Positions 47,495 through 59,756 of a DNA stretch of 64,000 bases are shown one piece after another (positions within the stretch are counted from its first letter, which is position 1; the number at the start of each line of letters is the position of its first letter). Below the pieces are notes generated by a model. The model had not been told where the DNA came from. It saw only the letters and a program-made list of their open reading frames with translations, and searched no databases. The stretch is from Cladobotryum mycophilum. Taxonomy: Eukaryota; Ascomycota; Sordariomycetes; Hypocreales; Hypocreaceae. Position numbers and translations under genes: made by a program. The DNA lies in contig JAVFKD010000002.1 of the NCBI GenBank assembly GCA_036429605.1, forward strand, positions 2,356,001-2,420,000. The letters run 5' to 3'.

Positions 47495-50083
47495 ATGTCA
47501 ACTCCCGGATCCCGTGGATCTACCCCCCAACGCACCATGCCGCTCAAGGCTGGTATTTTCCAGGACGACATGGCCAAGCAGTTCGGAGATGCAGTTGTGG
47601 CTGGTACTGGAGTAGCTGCCGTAAGTACTTGAATATTCATGCTGCCAGGAGGTGGCAGATTACACTAACCACGCCCCCCATACCTTGGGCTTTGCCGGGA
47701 AGTGCTAATAGTGACTATTGCAGGAGACTGTAGCGATGCCGACGCTGAAGAGGAGCGTTACAGCTCTGACCACTTCGAAGCTGGCCAACCAAAACTACCC
47801 AAAGGTGAGCAGTCTGATCTAGCATTTGCAACGTTATCTGATCCTAACTAAAGATGAAGATACCCCACGATGCATCAACCGTCAGCGACTCCTATCCCAT
47901 GGATAAGCTGCTCGCCCGGCTTTCAGAGCAACAGGCGGTTCTCAACCAACAGAACGAGGCACTCAAGTCTGGAGATGACGATGGTGCATACACTAGGGTC
48001 TTGGACCATGCATCCTCCAGCAACTCCCTCCCAATCACGCCAGCTACTGATGGCTTTCCAACAACTGCCCCAACCACTAGGCCTGCGAGCGCCACGCTGG
48101 ATGATGGCCGCCCAGATGCTGAAGAGGTCCTTCGCCTGAAGTTACAGCTTGCTCAAGCTCGTAACCATATATCCAAGCTCGACCAAGAGCTGGCAAATAG
48201 TCGTACCGTCAAGATTGAACCCGACAGCCAGACCTTTGGAACCGGGCGACTTGAGGGGTCCATTCCACGCGAGAATACCTGGGGCAGCCCCGAAGATGCT
48301 CAATCTGATACCAGCGACGCACTCTCAGCGACCGCTTTCAACCGCACTCGTGGGATCTGGGCTAATACAAAGAGCTCTTTTGGCAATACAACTCTGCAGG
48401 CTCCTGCTGCGGAACCTTCTCCAGGAAACTGGTTTGGTGGGCGTGGGATCAATCAGAACTATGTGGACCCTAACGCACCTTACAACTTGATGGACAGTTT
48501 CCGCGGCGACCGTCTTGCCCCTGACCCCGATCTGCTGATGCGTCCTCCTAGCGCCCGTCGTAACAGTCGGTACGAAAGCCGAATGGGCACCCCTCATCAA
48601 TATGGAGGTGCATATGCCGGACTTGGTGGACCATCCAACCAATTTGATTCAATGACTAGCTCCATGTCCGGTGCCCCAATGGGCATGCCTCCAGGCATGA
48701 CCGCAATGGGTGTCAGCATGTACTCCCCCTACCAGCAGCAAGCACTCGGAACGCCACTGTCTCCACACGCCTCCGAGTTTACTTCAAAGACTCCATGGAA
48801 AGGGGAGGTAAGTACACTATTGGCCGTATCACCAAACATTCCTTTATAGATACTAATAGCTCATAGATGATCCCCTCCGAAGGACCAACCTATTTGCCTC
48901 CCACGGAGCCTCTCAACTATCGTCGTCTTCTGGACCGAAATGTGAACTGCAACTGGAAATACATCGTGGACAAGATTGTTTGTAACAATGACCAGCAAGC
49001 CTCAATCTTTCTTCAGCAGAAACTCAAGGTTAGCACTCCCGAGCAGAAGTACGAGATTGTTGAGGCCATTGTCGCCCAGGCATATCCCTTGATGGTGAAC
49101 AGGTTTGGCAATTTTCTGGTGCAACGTTGCTTCGAACATGGAACTCCCGAGCAAGTCATCAAGATTGCCGAGGCGATTCGTGGCAACACTTTGAATCTCT
49201 CCATGGATCCGTTTGGTTGCCATGTTGTCCAGAAGGCCTTTGACTCCGTCCCAGAGGATTACAAGGCCATCATGGTCCATGAGCTTCTTCGTAGAATCCC
49301 CGAAACCGTGATCCACCGATACGCATGCCACGTCTGGCAAAAGCTCTTTGAGCTTCGCTGGACCGAATCCCCACCACAAATCATGAAGTTTGTCAATGAG
49401 GCCCTGCGGGGAATGTGGCACGAGGTTGCCTTGGGTGAAACCGGTAGCCTCGTTGTTCAGAACATCTTTGAGAACTGTCTTGAAGACGACAAGGTAAGCC
49501 ACCATCTAAACAGTAGTGGAAATTAAAGGCTAATGATCATTCTGCAAAGCGACCATGCATCGAGGAAGTCCTGGCTAACATTGATATTGTTGCCCATGGT
49601 CAATTTGGAAACTGGTGCATTCAGCACATCTGTGAACACGGCGGTCCTCCTGACCGCAGCCGAGCCATCGATCATGTCATCCGCTACGCCGCAGAGTATA
49701 GCACCGACCAATTTGCCTCCAAGGTTGTTGAGAAATGCCTCAAGATTGGTGGTGGCGAATTCCTGGGCCGATACCTAGATCGAGTTTGCGAAGGACGCCG
49801 TGACCGAACCCGCATCCCCCTAATCGACATTGCTAGCGACCAATATGGCAACTATCTCATTCAGTGGATTCTCAACAACGCCTCACCTCAACATCGTGAA
49901 ATCGTGGCGGCCCACATTCGGAAGCACATGGTATCTCTCAGAGGATCCAAGTTTGGCTCTCGGGTCGGAATGTTGTGCACTAATCACGCTGTTACGACTC
50001 GGCCTGGCCCTGGCGTTGGACCAAGCCTTAACAACCGCATTGGACAAGGAGCCGCAAGATATAGCAGCGGCGCGTATCGTTGA
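47495..50083 (+). CDS. Pumilio/PUF-family RNA-binding protein
   Basis: PUF proteins bind UGUR-type elements in mRNA 3' UTRs and repress or localise transcripts. Exons 47495..47620, 47724..47804, 47854..48807, 48867..49493 and 49550..50083 give about 773 residues. The N-terminal half is disordered with a short coiled coil (MDKLLARLSEQQAVLNQQNE) and Met/Pro/Gly-rich sequence. The C-terminal half holds the PUF repeats, visible as NRFGNFLVQRCFEHG, DPFGCHVVQKAFD, YACHVWQKLFEL, TGSLVVQNIFENCL, GQFGNWCIQHICEHG, DQFASKVVEKCLK and DQYGNYLIQWILNN. The repeat triplets with N/C/S-x-x-Q set base recognition. Exon 3 has two in-frame AG acceptors six bases apart. No RRM is seen, which disfavours a Jsn1/Puf2 type. 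Confidence 0.9.
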
Positions 50084-50981
50084 AGCAGATCCGATGATTT
50101 TGTTCAGATTGTTGGCGGCATTCACCCAAGCATTGGCAAGGATGCACGCAACCATTGTCAATAATCATTCCCTCTTTTTCTTTTTTCCCCTGACCCATCT
50201 TGTCGATTCGATATCTGATTTTGCCTCACTTCTTCTCGTCAAGATGACAGACCAAACAAGAATATGTCGACTTTTTCTTAGGAACATTTTCCCGTGCAAG
50301 TAATTTACAGATCACACGTCATCCTACGCTCAACAGGCTACTGCCCGCTTGGGTGCATTGGACACATCATGGTTATGGATTTTGAAATATGGAGGAGACT
50401 GCAGTTGCTAATCGTTACGAGAGCTCCCCGCCTTTCGGGGGCCCGGTTTGCATCTCGTCATTTACGGACCTTCACCACTTAGCCCGAAACAGTCCGTCTC
50501 TCCTTATTTCACTGCCGAGATTGAGCTAGCTGCCTGTTTGTTGAAAGAGGCCTACGATCATTAGCAAGTCTTATAAATAGGGAAGTGTACCACTTCTATG
50601 GAGGGAAATGCATCTTGTTTTACGCAGCTGAGGCCAACCGAGGAAGGGAGGATGTCATACGGAGAAGACTTAATTGTGTTAATGGTTGCAACTCTCTTTT
50701 TTATCTCGAGATTTTTGCTTTTATTCCGGTTGCGTGTAAACTAATTCTGCGTCTTTAATACACTTGGGCAAAATCATTCATTCAGTGCTTGCTGCGAGAA
50801 TTGTGAATTGTGAATTGTATTTGCTTCCTTGCTACAAGTAGATCTAAAGTTGAGCATCTGTCAATCTCACTATACGACATACGAAAACCCCCGAATAACG
50901 CCATTTATGCCAATATAAATACGGAGTATAGCAGGCAACTCATGCCCTAGGTTTTTTTACGGGTATCATTCTAACCCCTTG
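50084..50981. other. Convergent 3' intergenic region
   Basis: 3' ends of the Pumilio and KPWE genes. Contains TACGGAGTA at 50920. No gene supported. Confidence 0.5.
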
Positions 50982-51862
50982 TTAGAGAGCATTAGCTGCG
51001 GCCAAGGCCCCTTCTTCAACCGGAGGGAACTCCAAGTCACGAGCTCTCGCTATATCAGCAGTATCAGCAGCAGCTGGAGCATTCCTCTCCCAAGGCTTTC
51101 TGGGGACAGTTCGGGTGCCAACCGGTTTGACCATCTACATGGCAAAAAAGAGTAAGCACTTCTTCTAAAGCATGGTGGCAAACATGAACAGGGTTATATC
51201 GCTGGGTACTCACTGGAGTTCTTTCAATGGTGTTGGGGATTTGCCTGATGCCAGGGACTGGTTTGCCCTCTTGAATGAGTCTGATCATTTCGGCAAAGGC
51301 CATGGGATAGTTGGGTTCGCCCTCGGGATTGGTCGAGTAAGCCGACTTGGTCCGGTCCACAAAGAGGTCCGCTTTGGGGGCTGCCTGCTGCCATTCTGTG
51401 GGAGGGGCTGATGTGCTGCTGCTGCTGTTGTCGCCGGCGCCGGAAGGAGATGATTTGTATACCTCGGGGAGGATATTGGGCGGCTGGTGCTCTGGGTGAC
51501 TGTCTAGCCAATCTTGATAGCCGAGGAAGTCGATTGTGACACCAATGCGCTGGGTGTAGTAGAATATGCGAGCATGAGTTGCCATGTCGCGGAGTGAGCC
51601 TAGCGGAGGATTCGGTGAATTGGGTTCACCGAGGATGGCATGAAGACCAGACTGGGAAGTGGTTTGATGTATGAGCCAAGAGGTTGAAGGGTTTTAGGTT
51701 GCCTCATGGGCTTCTCATGGGGGGGGCTCATTAACCTACCAGGAATGCGGTGTCCTTGGTCCATGGATAGGCGTCAAAGGCTCTGTAGACGGCATCTTGA
51801 TCTCTTAATGAGCGGATTCTGTCGGCTCCGGATAGAGGCGTTGAAGATTGCGGAACATCCAT
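50982..51862 (-). CDS. KPWE-motif protein, PEX39-like
   Basis: Exons 51740..51862, 51214..51651 and 50982..51134 join in phase 0 and give about 237 residues. The N-terminal block (STPLSGADRIRSLRD, YRAFDAYPW, ILGEPNSPNPP, THARIFYYTQRIGV) looks well conserved in fungi as I remember it. The central block YPMAFAEMIRLIQEGKPVPG plus IRQIPNTI and the C-terminal RKPWERN form the KPWE-type module. That module is shared with PEX14-like KPWE proteins and the recently described peroxin PEX39 (yeast YJR012C, human C6orf226). PEX39 assists PEX7-dependent peroxisomal import. Assignment is by motif only; gene function in this organism is inferred. Confidence 0.65.
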
Positions 51863-52182
51863 TGTAGTGGTGGTAGTGATTGGTGGTGTATTATTTTGAG
51901 AGCTATGTCGAATAATCTGGGCTTTTCCGTCTCTTTTCCGTCGGGGAAAATCACAGGGCCTCACGCAGCCAAGCGGACTACACGGACTTGTCTTATGAAA
52001 TGGTGGGCCAGATGAGACTTGTTCACAGCATGTGATGAGGTTCAGTTTGTCTCATGCGGACGTGATGAAAAGGTGTGGGAAAACCTCGGTAGAGACAATT
52101 TTGGGGGGGGACTTGCTGCTACACTTGCTTAGGCCTACCCAGTGGCAAAGTGAGGGAAGTGTTTGGTATTGCGACCAACGAT

Positions 52183-52213
<31 letters not shown>

Positions 52214-52880
52214 GTTACAGCTGATGGCTCACGTGTGGTTTGAGACTGCGTGGCATGGTAGTATCAGGAGTCTGATCGGGAAAGAAGAGTGTGAGAAAAA
52301 GAGGTATAAGATGTCATGGTTTGTAAATAAATAGATGAATCTTTATTTTATTTTTTGGAAACAGATTCATTGTCCATTACTATCTACAACCTTCATACGT
52401 CCCACATCAGACTTACATACAGAGCTTGCAGTACCTAGACTATAGGCTCCAATATTAATACAGCGTCTATTTCTTGGGGAACCTACCCATCCAAGGTTCC
52501 AGTTCTAGGGTCATGGTGGGGGTTGCTTCACCACCATCAGTGCGCTCTCCACCTCCACCCTCCACTGGGGACCCCGTCATGCACAATTACCATTAGCGAG
52601 CTCGCCTCCAGTAAAGACGCAGCCAGTCCCAGCGAACCGATAGTGGTAGCTCCACTACTAGATAACTGGAGGTAGAATCCATCCAATAACCCCCCTTCAA
52701 AGTGTATCACCAGCTCTTTTTTTCCCCTTCTTCTCTTTCAACCATCGCGGTCATTATCACTGGAATTTCCCACGCTGGTCGTTCGTTCTTTTCTTCTTCT
52801 CCGATCCCATCTAACACTTGGAGAGTCTTGGTTGCCAAAAAACGGGCTGCCTCGGTCGCCTCTAACCCGCCGTCGCTCAG
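51863..52880. other. Divergent intergenic region, KPWE gene and PP2C
   Basis: No gene supported. A TG tract lies at 52183-52214. Confidence 0.5.
52183..52214. repeat. (TG)n microsatellite
   Basis: About 16 TG units with one C interruption near the end, in intergenic sequence. Confidence 0.9.
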
Positions 52881-54733
52881 ATGCATCGAGCAGTAGTTAG
52901 GGCCTTCCGGACGACACATCTCACCACCGTCCGAAACCTCCCTCGCACATCCCGCAGGAGCCGCTTCTTCTCGAGCCAGACCCATCGTCCCCCGCACGGC
53001 GCCAATGAACCATTGAAATCCTCCATGTACTTCCGTCGCCTCCCCGTCGCGCTCGTCTCTAGTCTAGTTGTTGGATACGGCGCGTGGTACTCGTACAACG
53101 GCACGAGCTCGCAGGCCAGCCCTGCCGTCGCCCGCAGCTTCACATCGACCCAGGGAGCGGATGCTGCCCCTACTCGCACGGTGCTGGTTGTCGGGGCTGA
53201 CGAACTGAGGCAGGGCACCATTGTGGGCGAGGTGCCGATATACAAGTCTTCCACCGAGGACGGCCGTAGGATTGTCGAGATGTTGACCCCGGAGCAAGCC
53301 ACCCAGAAGTTGCGCAGGCTGGAGCAGTCGTTTTCGGTGAACCGAGGCCAAGGCGTTACGCGATACGATCTTGCACAACTACCTAGCAATGACCCAATCG
53401 AGGACGACCATGCGGAGAAGATTGTCGAGGTTCCTGTTCGATCAGCCGGGACAGAGACCGGGAACAGCGACTGGATGTTTTGGGGAGTTTTTGATGGCCA
53501 CTCGTAAGCGCGTCTATGCATTGTTACGGCGGCACTCGTTATACTGACATTGTATTCTAGAGGGTGGACCACTTCAGCTACCCTGCGAGAGAGTCTGATT
53601 AGCTACGTTGCCCGAGAGCTAAACAATACTTACAAGGCCGCTACGAGCAATACACCCACTGCCGACGCCATTGAATTGGCTATCAAGACAGGTTTCACCC
53701 GCCTGGATGACGAGATTGTTCACAAGAGCGTTGAGAAGGTCTTCAAGGCAAGCTCAAAGACGGTAGCTGCTGAACTGTTGCAGCCAGCTTTGTCTGGCTC
53801 TTGTGCGTTGCTGTCATTCTACGATAGCCGAAGTAAGCTACTAAGAGTAGCCTGCACTGGTGACTCTCGCGCTGTCCTTGGACGAAGGTCCGGGGCAGGT
53901 AAATGGACGGCCACCGCTCTTTCAGAAGATCAGACGGGTAGCAATCCGAATGAGGCTGATCGTATGCGAAAGGAACATCCTGGCGAAGACTATGTCATCA
54001 GAAATGGTCGTGTCCTAGGTGGTTTGGAGCCTACGCGTGCCTTTGGGGATGCTGTTTACAAGTGGAGTCGTGAGGTGGCTGGGAAGCTGCGTGAGAACTT
54101 TTTGGTCGCAGTCCTTCACCTCTGCTTAAGACGCCTCCCTACGTCACAGCCGAGCCTGTCGTAACGACGACAAAGATTGAGCCAGAGAACGGCGACTTTG
54201 TTGTTCTTGCCACTGACGGATTGTGGGAGATGTTGACAAACGAGGAGGTTGTTGGCCTAGTAGGTCAATGGATAGAAACCCAGGCGTCGGGCGCGTCCAA
54301 CTCCCAATTCGACAAGACCTGGTCCAAGATCTTTGGATCACAGAACAAGCCCCTGCCTGTGGAGCAGGTCAAAGAGAAGGGTATCGATGGCCAGAAGACG
54401 CCGATTCGTCTTCAACAGTGGGGAATCGACCCTGATGCCAAGGACCGCTTCGTAGTAAAAGACAAGAACGTTGCGACGCATCTGGTGCGCAACGCCCTTG
54501 GTGGAGCCAATGACGAACAGGTCTGCGCTTTGCTCACATTACCGTCGCCGTTTTCACGAAGATATCGGTAAGTCGATCTACTCCTTATTCATTTTGACGC
54601 ATACATGTAAACTAATTCTTCTAGTGATGATTTAACCGTTCAGGTCATCTTCTTCGGCCACAGCGAAAGGACCGGCGAAGTCACCGTCAACCTCGAGGCC
54701 ACAGCAGATCTGGAGCCCAGGGCTAAGCTGTAG
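52881..54733 (+). CDS. PTC5: Mitochondrial PP2C phosphatase, PTC5/PDP-like (frame break)
   Basis: This metal-dependent Ser/Thr phosphatase resembles pyruvate dehydrogenase phosphatase. Exons 52881..53503, 53561..54567 and 54625..54733 give about 579 residues (yeast Ptc5 is 572). It has a basic presequence (VVRAFRTTHLTTVRNLPRTS) and a hydrophobic anchor near residue 55 (LPVALVSSLVVGYGAWY). PP2C motifs include FWGVFDGHSGW (metal Asp), SGSCALLSFY, VACTGDSRAVLGRR, LEPTRAFGD and FVVLATDGLWEMLTNEEVV, plus RDDLTVQVIFFG. The PDP-like insert and NVATHLVRNALGG support the subfamily. The frame breaks once in a five-T run at 54099-54103 between KLRENF and TPPYVTAEP. Confidence 0.85.
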
Positions 54734-55291
54734 AAACAGTTAGGGATCCTGCTGTTGGCTCTTTTGATGGGGACTCAGGCGGCGATGCTGGGATGGGTGG
54801 TGAGATTGATGGCGAAAGGGCTTTCCTCAGGTTTCAAGCGTCTTATATACGGGCTTGTGGGCGGAGGCGTAACAGCGGTATACAGGATATGCGTTTTTAT
54901 TACTATTCTAATGCGGCGGCTGCTGCGTAGGTAAATATTTTTTTTGGTAGGCTTTGAGGAGAAAGGAAAAATGGGAAGAGGAGCGGAAGTGAGCGAGAGG
55001 CTGGTGAGGCATTGGACTAGCAGCGAGGTGTTTTGGCGCTTCATGTACATATCACTACTGGTTGAAGTAAAGGGGGCGTGGCAAGGGTTTGAAGCATAGC
55101 CTGGCAAATCAGTCCAGCGTTAAGGTTATATCATAAAGAAATCTCATGTTGCGTTTTGAGCCAGAATTAATAAACGCGATGCTCCGAAATCATATCCAAG
55201 GGAATCAAGAACTACCATGACAAACAAGACAAGGAGGTATTATATCAGACGTGCTCAACCGAAACCCCAGTTTCCTATATGAAATCATAAA
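54734..55291. other. Convergent 3' intergenic region
   Basis: 3' ends of the PP2C and transporter genes; no gene supported. Confidence 0.5.
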
Positions 55292-57189
55292 CTACGCATT
55301 AGATTTAGGCCATAATAGCTTCCTCTCCTTGAGGCAGCGAATCATGGTGATGAAAACACCTATCCAGACGATGATAAGAATGATTGTCATTATACAGCCG
55401 AAGAGCTGGATGCCCGGGCTTTCGAGAATATTGCCCATGATTTCTATGGCGGTGACCTTGTCCGAATAAATAGTACGTTAGTCAGGAAAAACAGTGAAAG
55501 GCTGGCGAGGGAGACGTACAAGAGCAGTGTTTGGAAATACAAAAGACCACCAGGTCATTTGAAAGGGCATGCCGCGTCCGGTCCGGACGTATTTCCAGAG
55601 AGAGCCGACAGAGACGAGGAAGAACCACATGGCGAGGCCCCAGAACCAGAGGGCCACTAGTAGTGAGATTATCTTGATGATGTCAACTGCGTATTGGGTG
55701 CCTAGGAAGTTGTCGGGGAGGAAATCTCCTGCCTGGTTTCCTAGTTGCGCTTCGCAAGAGATGTAAGTAAATGACTAGGTTACAAGCACAATATACAACT
55801 CACCAATTCCCGCAGCAGTGAAGGCGAATGGACCGATTGAAATGAACTAGTTGACGGGTTTAGTAAGTGATCAAACCCATTGTAGGAGACCATACCTACC
55901 ACACCGGGTCGCTGAACGGCCCTGGGGAGCTTTTGGGTCATGAGTCGATATAGGAAGGCGGCGGATATCATCAGAGCAATCAAAACACCGGTGCCTTGGG
56001 CCGTGACGGCCGAAAAGGCGATGGCTGCAGCGTTTTGTGATATACCAAGGCCGGCTCTCTTAGCTGAGCCAATGAGGTTGGACGCAAAGGGTGCAGTGAG
56101 GAGGAGAGGATAAGCAGGAAACACCCAAGTCGGTGTCATCATGTGAACGGGAAAGATCCTATCCAAGTTTAGTTAATGTAGAGGCGATGAGAGAATACCA
56201 GTCGTACAGTGTTGACCAGAGTATCAGATACAAGCCAGAGCTTGCAATGGCACTCAGCGAGAGATAGATCCAGAATATAATCTCCATGGTTCTGAGTAGC
56301 CAGGCACCGCAGTGCGGAACGCCATACTGGCATATGTTGATGGATATGACGGCAATACTATTCCCAAGGTGAGTGAGAAACTGAAAAAATTGGCATTGAA
56401 ATGCATGGTAGATGTGCTCACGAGACGAACTATAAAAGTATAAGTAATTATAAGAACAGTTCACTATATATAGGCTCATATACTTACAAATGCAGGTATA
56501 AAGAGAGACTCCACCTGGTCAGTAAACGACTTGGTGAGACTCCCAGGTCTCAAATAAAATCGAGCGCTTAAAAGGATGCAGTTTGTAACGAAAAGTATAA
56601 TATTCAATAGACAGAAGAAGACGCCGACTCCAGTTATCCAACTCGCTTTATATGATACTAAGTCACTGTGTTAGCAACAGCAACTCGGGTCAACAACCTT
56701 GTAGTCATACAGCCATGGAGAACGTTGGCAATACCGCCGGTGGCCATTGTCTGTTTTTTTGGTTTTCGTATGTAAGATAAAAGCTAGAGATGAGCTTTAT
56801 CAGGAGAAGCATACCATTGTAAAGTAGGTCCATTGATAGCACGCAATACGATCCTTGATGCTCACACATGCGGCTCGGTTGAGCTTTTCACTCTGGGCGA
56901 CCATATCCATGATGCTTGACCTTGTCTGTGGAGAAGGAGGTCTACTCGGAGGGAGGCTTCTCCTACCAGATATATGAAATGTGAGCTGGGAATGCCGAGA
57001 TGGTAGAGTTGGACGAGCTATCGTGATACGGCCCGGGCCTGCCGATGTGGTGGTCGGCGTAACGGCACCGGAAGCAGTGGGTGACGGCCCAAAGAAGAAT
57101 GGGGGTTGGTTATCCTCATTCGGGGACTCGTAACCACAGTTTGGAGTAATGGAGCCATCTACCATGGTATGAGGCTGATGGGGGGCCAT
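55292..57189 (-). CDS. TDT/SLAC1-family anion transporter (malate/sulphite type)
   Basis: Membrane transporter of the tellurite-resistance/dicarboxylate (TDT) family, which includes Mae1 malate and Ssu1 sulphite exporters. Nine exons: 56815..57189, 56711..56750, 56488..56657, 56422..56429, 56208..56357, 55900..56158, 55804..55846, 55520..55740 and 55292..55456. They keep one frame for 476 residues. The N-terminal 110 residues are cytosolic and Pro/Ser-rich. About ten hydrophobic helices follow, with YFTMTMATGGIANVL, SINICQYGVPHCG, PTWVFPAYPLLLTAPFAS and ISIGPFAFTAAGIGNQAG as family motifs. Exon 4 is only 8 nt (TTCGTCTC) and is required to keep the frame. Substrate not determinable; sulphite or dicarboxylate are the usual ones. 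Confidence 0.85.
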
Positions 57190-58869
57190 GATGGCGGCGG
57201 CTCCAGATCGTCTGGGCGGCGTAGATCAAGTTTGGATAAAAGATGCAGCAGTAGAATATGACCAGGCTCCGCATCCGTAAAGGCGAGATGAACGTAAAAG
57301 AGATGAATTAAGAAGACGACATGGTGTAAGAACAGGGAACCAAGATTGCCAAGAGGCATGGTGTAGTTGTAGTTTATTGCAATATGTCCGGCTATCAAGT
57401 CGGATGGACGGTTTGGGGGCCGGAGAGGCAGATGACAGCCGGCCAGGGATAGGACAGAATAGGATATGATAGGCGGTGTTAGAGAACCAGGTTTAGGTGT
57501 GGATGGCGTTCTGGCGTCGTTGGCTTCGATGATTTGCTGGAAAAGCTGTCCTTAGTTTCATGCGGGGAATTGCCTATTGGTAGGATATTCAAAGGGCCAG
57601 AAATTGATGAATCAAAAGTGCGGTGCGGTACAATACCCGTGTCGTCCGCCTGTAGTTGAGGAGATTCAGGGGCTCTGGATTTGGTTTTTGTAGGTGACAA
57701 GGTAGGAGGGAGGAAATGGTTCAGTGGTTGTTGGTCTTGCGTTGCAGTGGGCCGGCCGCTGTCTCCTTTAAATCCCCTATTCTTTTCTCAAATGCCGGGT
57801 GCTCGGGAGAGTAAATATTGGTGATTAAGAGTGAAGTCGATTTGATGGAAATATCCGCTGCGGCAAAAGATATTGAAAGAAATGGGATTGTAATTTGAAC
57901 AACAGAGCTCTAGGCGATGGATATTAATGCTTGCCTCCTGCAGAACAGCATGTTTCGACTATGGTGTCAAGTCCGTGTGAATTTAAGATGCATACAGTAA
58001 CGCTAACAGACGGACGAGTACTGACAGGCGCTGAAAGTCACTAATTATCAGGAGCTAGGCCAGTAATTTTGGTCGCGTTAGGTAACTGTTCTGAAATACC
58101 ACACTGTGCAGCACTGAAGAAGAGACTCCCATCGGCAGCTCCCAACCTTGGTTATCAAGCTACGTATGGTTGGGCCGGATGGTGGTGGTGCTGGAAAATG
58201 GAACAGGCTGAAAGATGCACGAGGAATCTCTTGCAAAGAGAGGCTTCTTTTAAAACATGAGAGGGAATAGCAATGATGATATTTGTGACCTATTCGTTCC
58301 CGACCTGCTCTACCTCTCACTTGAGTCCTGGGGAGTCACGGCATGGCTTGACGTATTCGATGCTACACAAAGTACCTGGACGCTACATTGTCCATGTCTT
58401 CTTTATAACTGCTTCTTTCCTTCATGTGATGTTAAAGTCTAGATTTCTAGATAGGAATATCTATCAATGATCATACAAATACAATGCAGCTTATTTCACA
58501 GTCTTCAACATAGAAAAGGTAGAAATTTAGCACGAGTCTCCTGTAGCATCGGGCATTTCTTGCTGTAACGCAGTGAGTCAGTGACGACATTGCCCATTGT
58601 CCCGTTGCTCCCCCGTCGCCCCACCAAGTTTTGCTTCAATCCCTTTCACGTGACTCTGAAAGCGACACCTGTTAGCTTCCCTTTGTGCTCGCCGAATGAC
58701 GACGCTCTGTCAGCGAGCTCCAACTTCTAGCTGCCTTTACTACAATGGAGCTTAGGTTTCCGGCAAGCAATTGTCGCAAAAAGGTCGCATTCTCAAGCAT
58801 GAATTGATAGAGGAATCCAAGAGCCAATTGAAACCAACCCTCCGCAGCTTTCTCGGTCCAAAAGGCAGC
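57190..58869. other. Intergenic, transporter and rhomboid-like gene
   Basis: Divergent promoters. A 73-codon minus frame at 57479..57700 (Ser/Pro-rich) could be an upstream exon or small gene, but I see no supporting start or splice context. Confidence 0.45.
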
Positions 58870-59756
58870 ATGACGTTTACGAATGCGCCCGTTACTCGAC
58901 TGGCCGTCCTCGGTCTCGTCTCCTCGTCCATTGCCGCCAGTCTACTTGACGTGAAGCACTACTTCTACATCCTTCTTGATATCCATATATGGCGCTACCG
59001 TCAATTCTGGAGATTGCTCGCCTACCAACTATGCTACACCAATTCGACCGAGGTGCTCTTTGCTGCGATATCCTTATACAATCTTAGAACCGTCGAGCGT
59101 ATGTGGGGGTCGAGGAAATATGCCGTAAGAAGCCTTCCCTCTAGTGATCTGCAACATGTTGCACACAATGACATGCTAACAAACGACCATAGTCATTTCT
59201 CATCATCTCGTCACTGCTCACAGCTGTGCTCCCGCCACTTTTTCTAAGTGTCCTACGACCTCTGGCACCTGGACTATTCAATTACATACCAGCGGGCCCG
59301 ACCCCAATCATCTTTGCCATACTTGCCCAGTTCCACGCCATGGTTCCTCAAATGTACAAATATCGGATAGCTACGTCTCAGGCGCCGCCGACAAACGAAC
59401 CCTTCTCCGGTCTTACACTGTCAGACAAGTCATACCAGTACGGGATCGCCTTTCACTTGGCCCTGCTACAGTGGCCGGGGTCGGTTATCGGCGCAGCCAT
59501 CGGATGGGTAGTCGGACACTCTTGGAGAGGAGGCCTGCTGCCGTCATCTATTGTGGGATGGAGACTGCCTGGCTGGATGGTAGGATTGCACACACAGGGG
59601 AGAAGCGCGGAGTTTGAGGGTCTCAGGCGAAGATTGGAAGACGAGAATACTTCGACTGGAATGTCGACGGGTGTGCAAGGGCAGAGCGAGGGTCAGGCGG
59701 AGAGACGGCGTACCATGGGTCAGCAGATTATGGATCAGTTTCGAGAAGCTTTATAG
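58870..59756 (+). CDS. Rhomboid-like membrane protein, DSC2/UBAC2-type
   Basis: Two exons, 58870..59124 and 59193..59756, joined in phase 0, give about 272 residues. I use the ATG at 58870 (MTFTNAPVTRLAVLGL). The protein has five to six hydrophobic segments. Motifs LDVKHYFYILLDIHIWRYRQ, FWRLLAYQLCYTNSTEVLF and LYNLRTVERMWGSRKYASF fit rhomboid pseudoproteases related to Dsc2/UBAC2. In fungi Dsc2 belongs to the Golgi/ER DSC E3 ligase that cleaves the sterol regulator SREBP. The C-terminus (RRRTMGQQIMDQF) has no clear UBA domain, which S. pombe Dsc2 has, so the exact orthology is uncertain. Confidence 0.65.
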
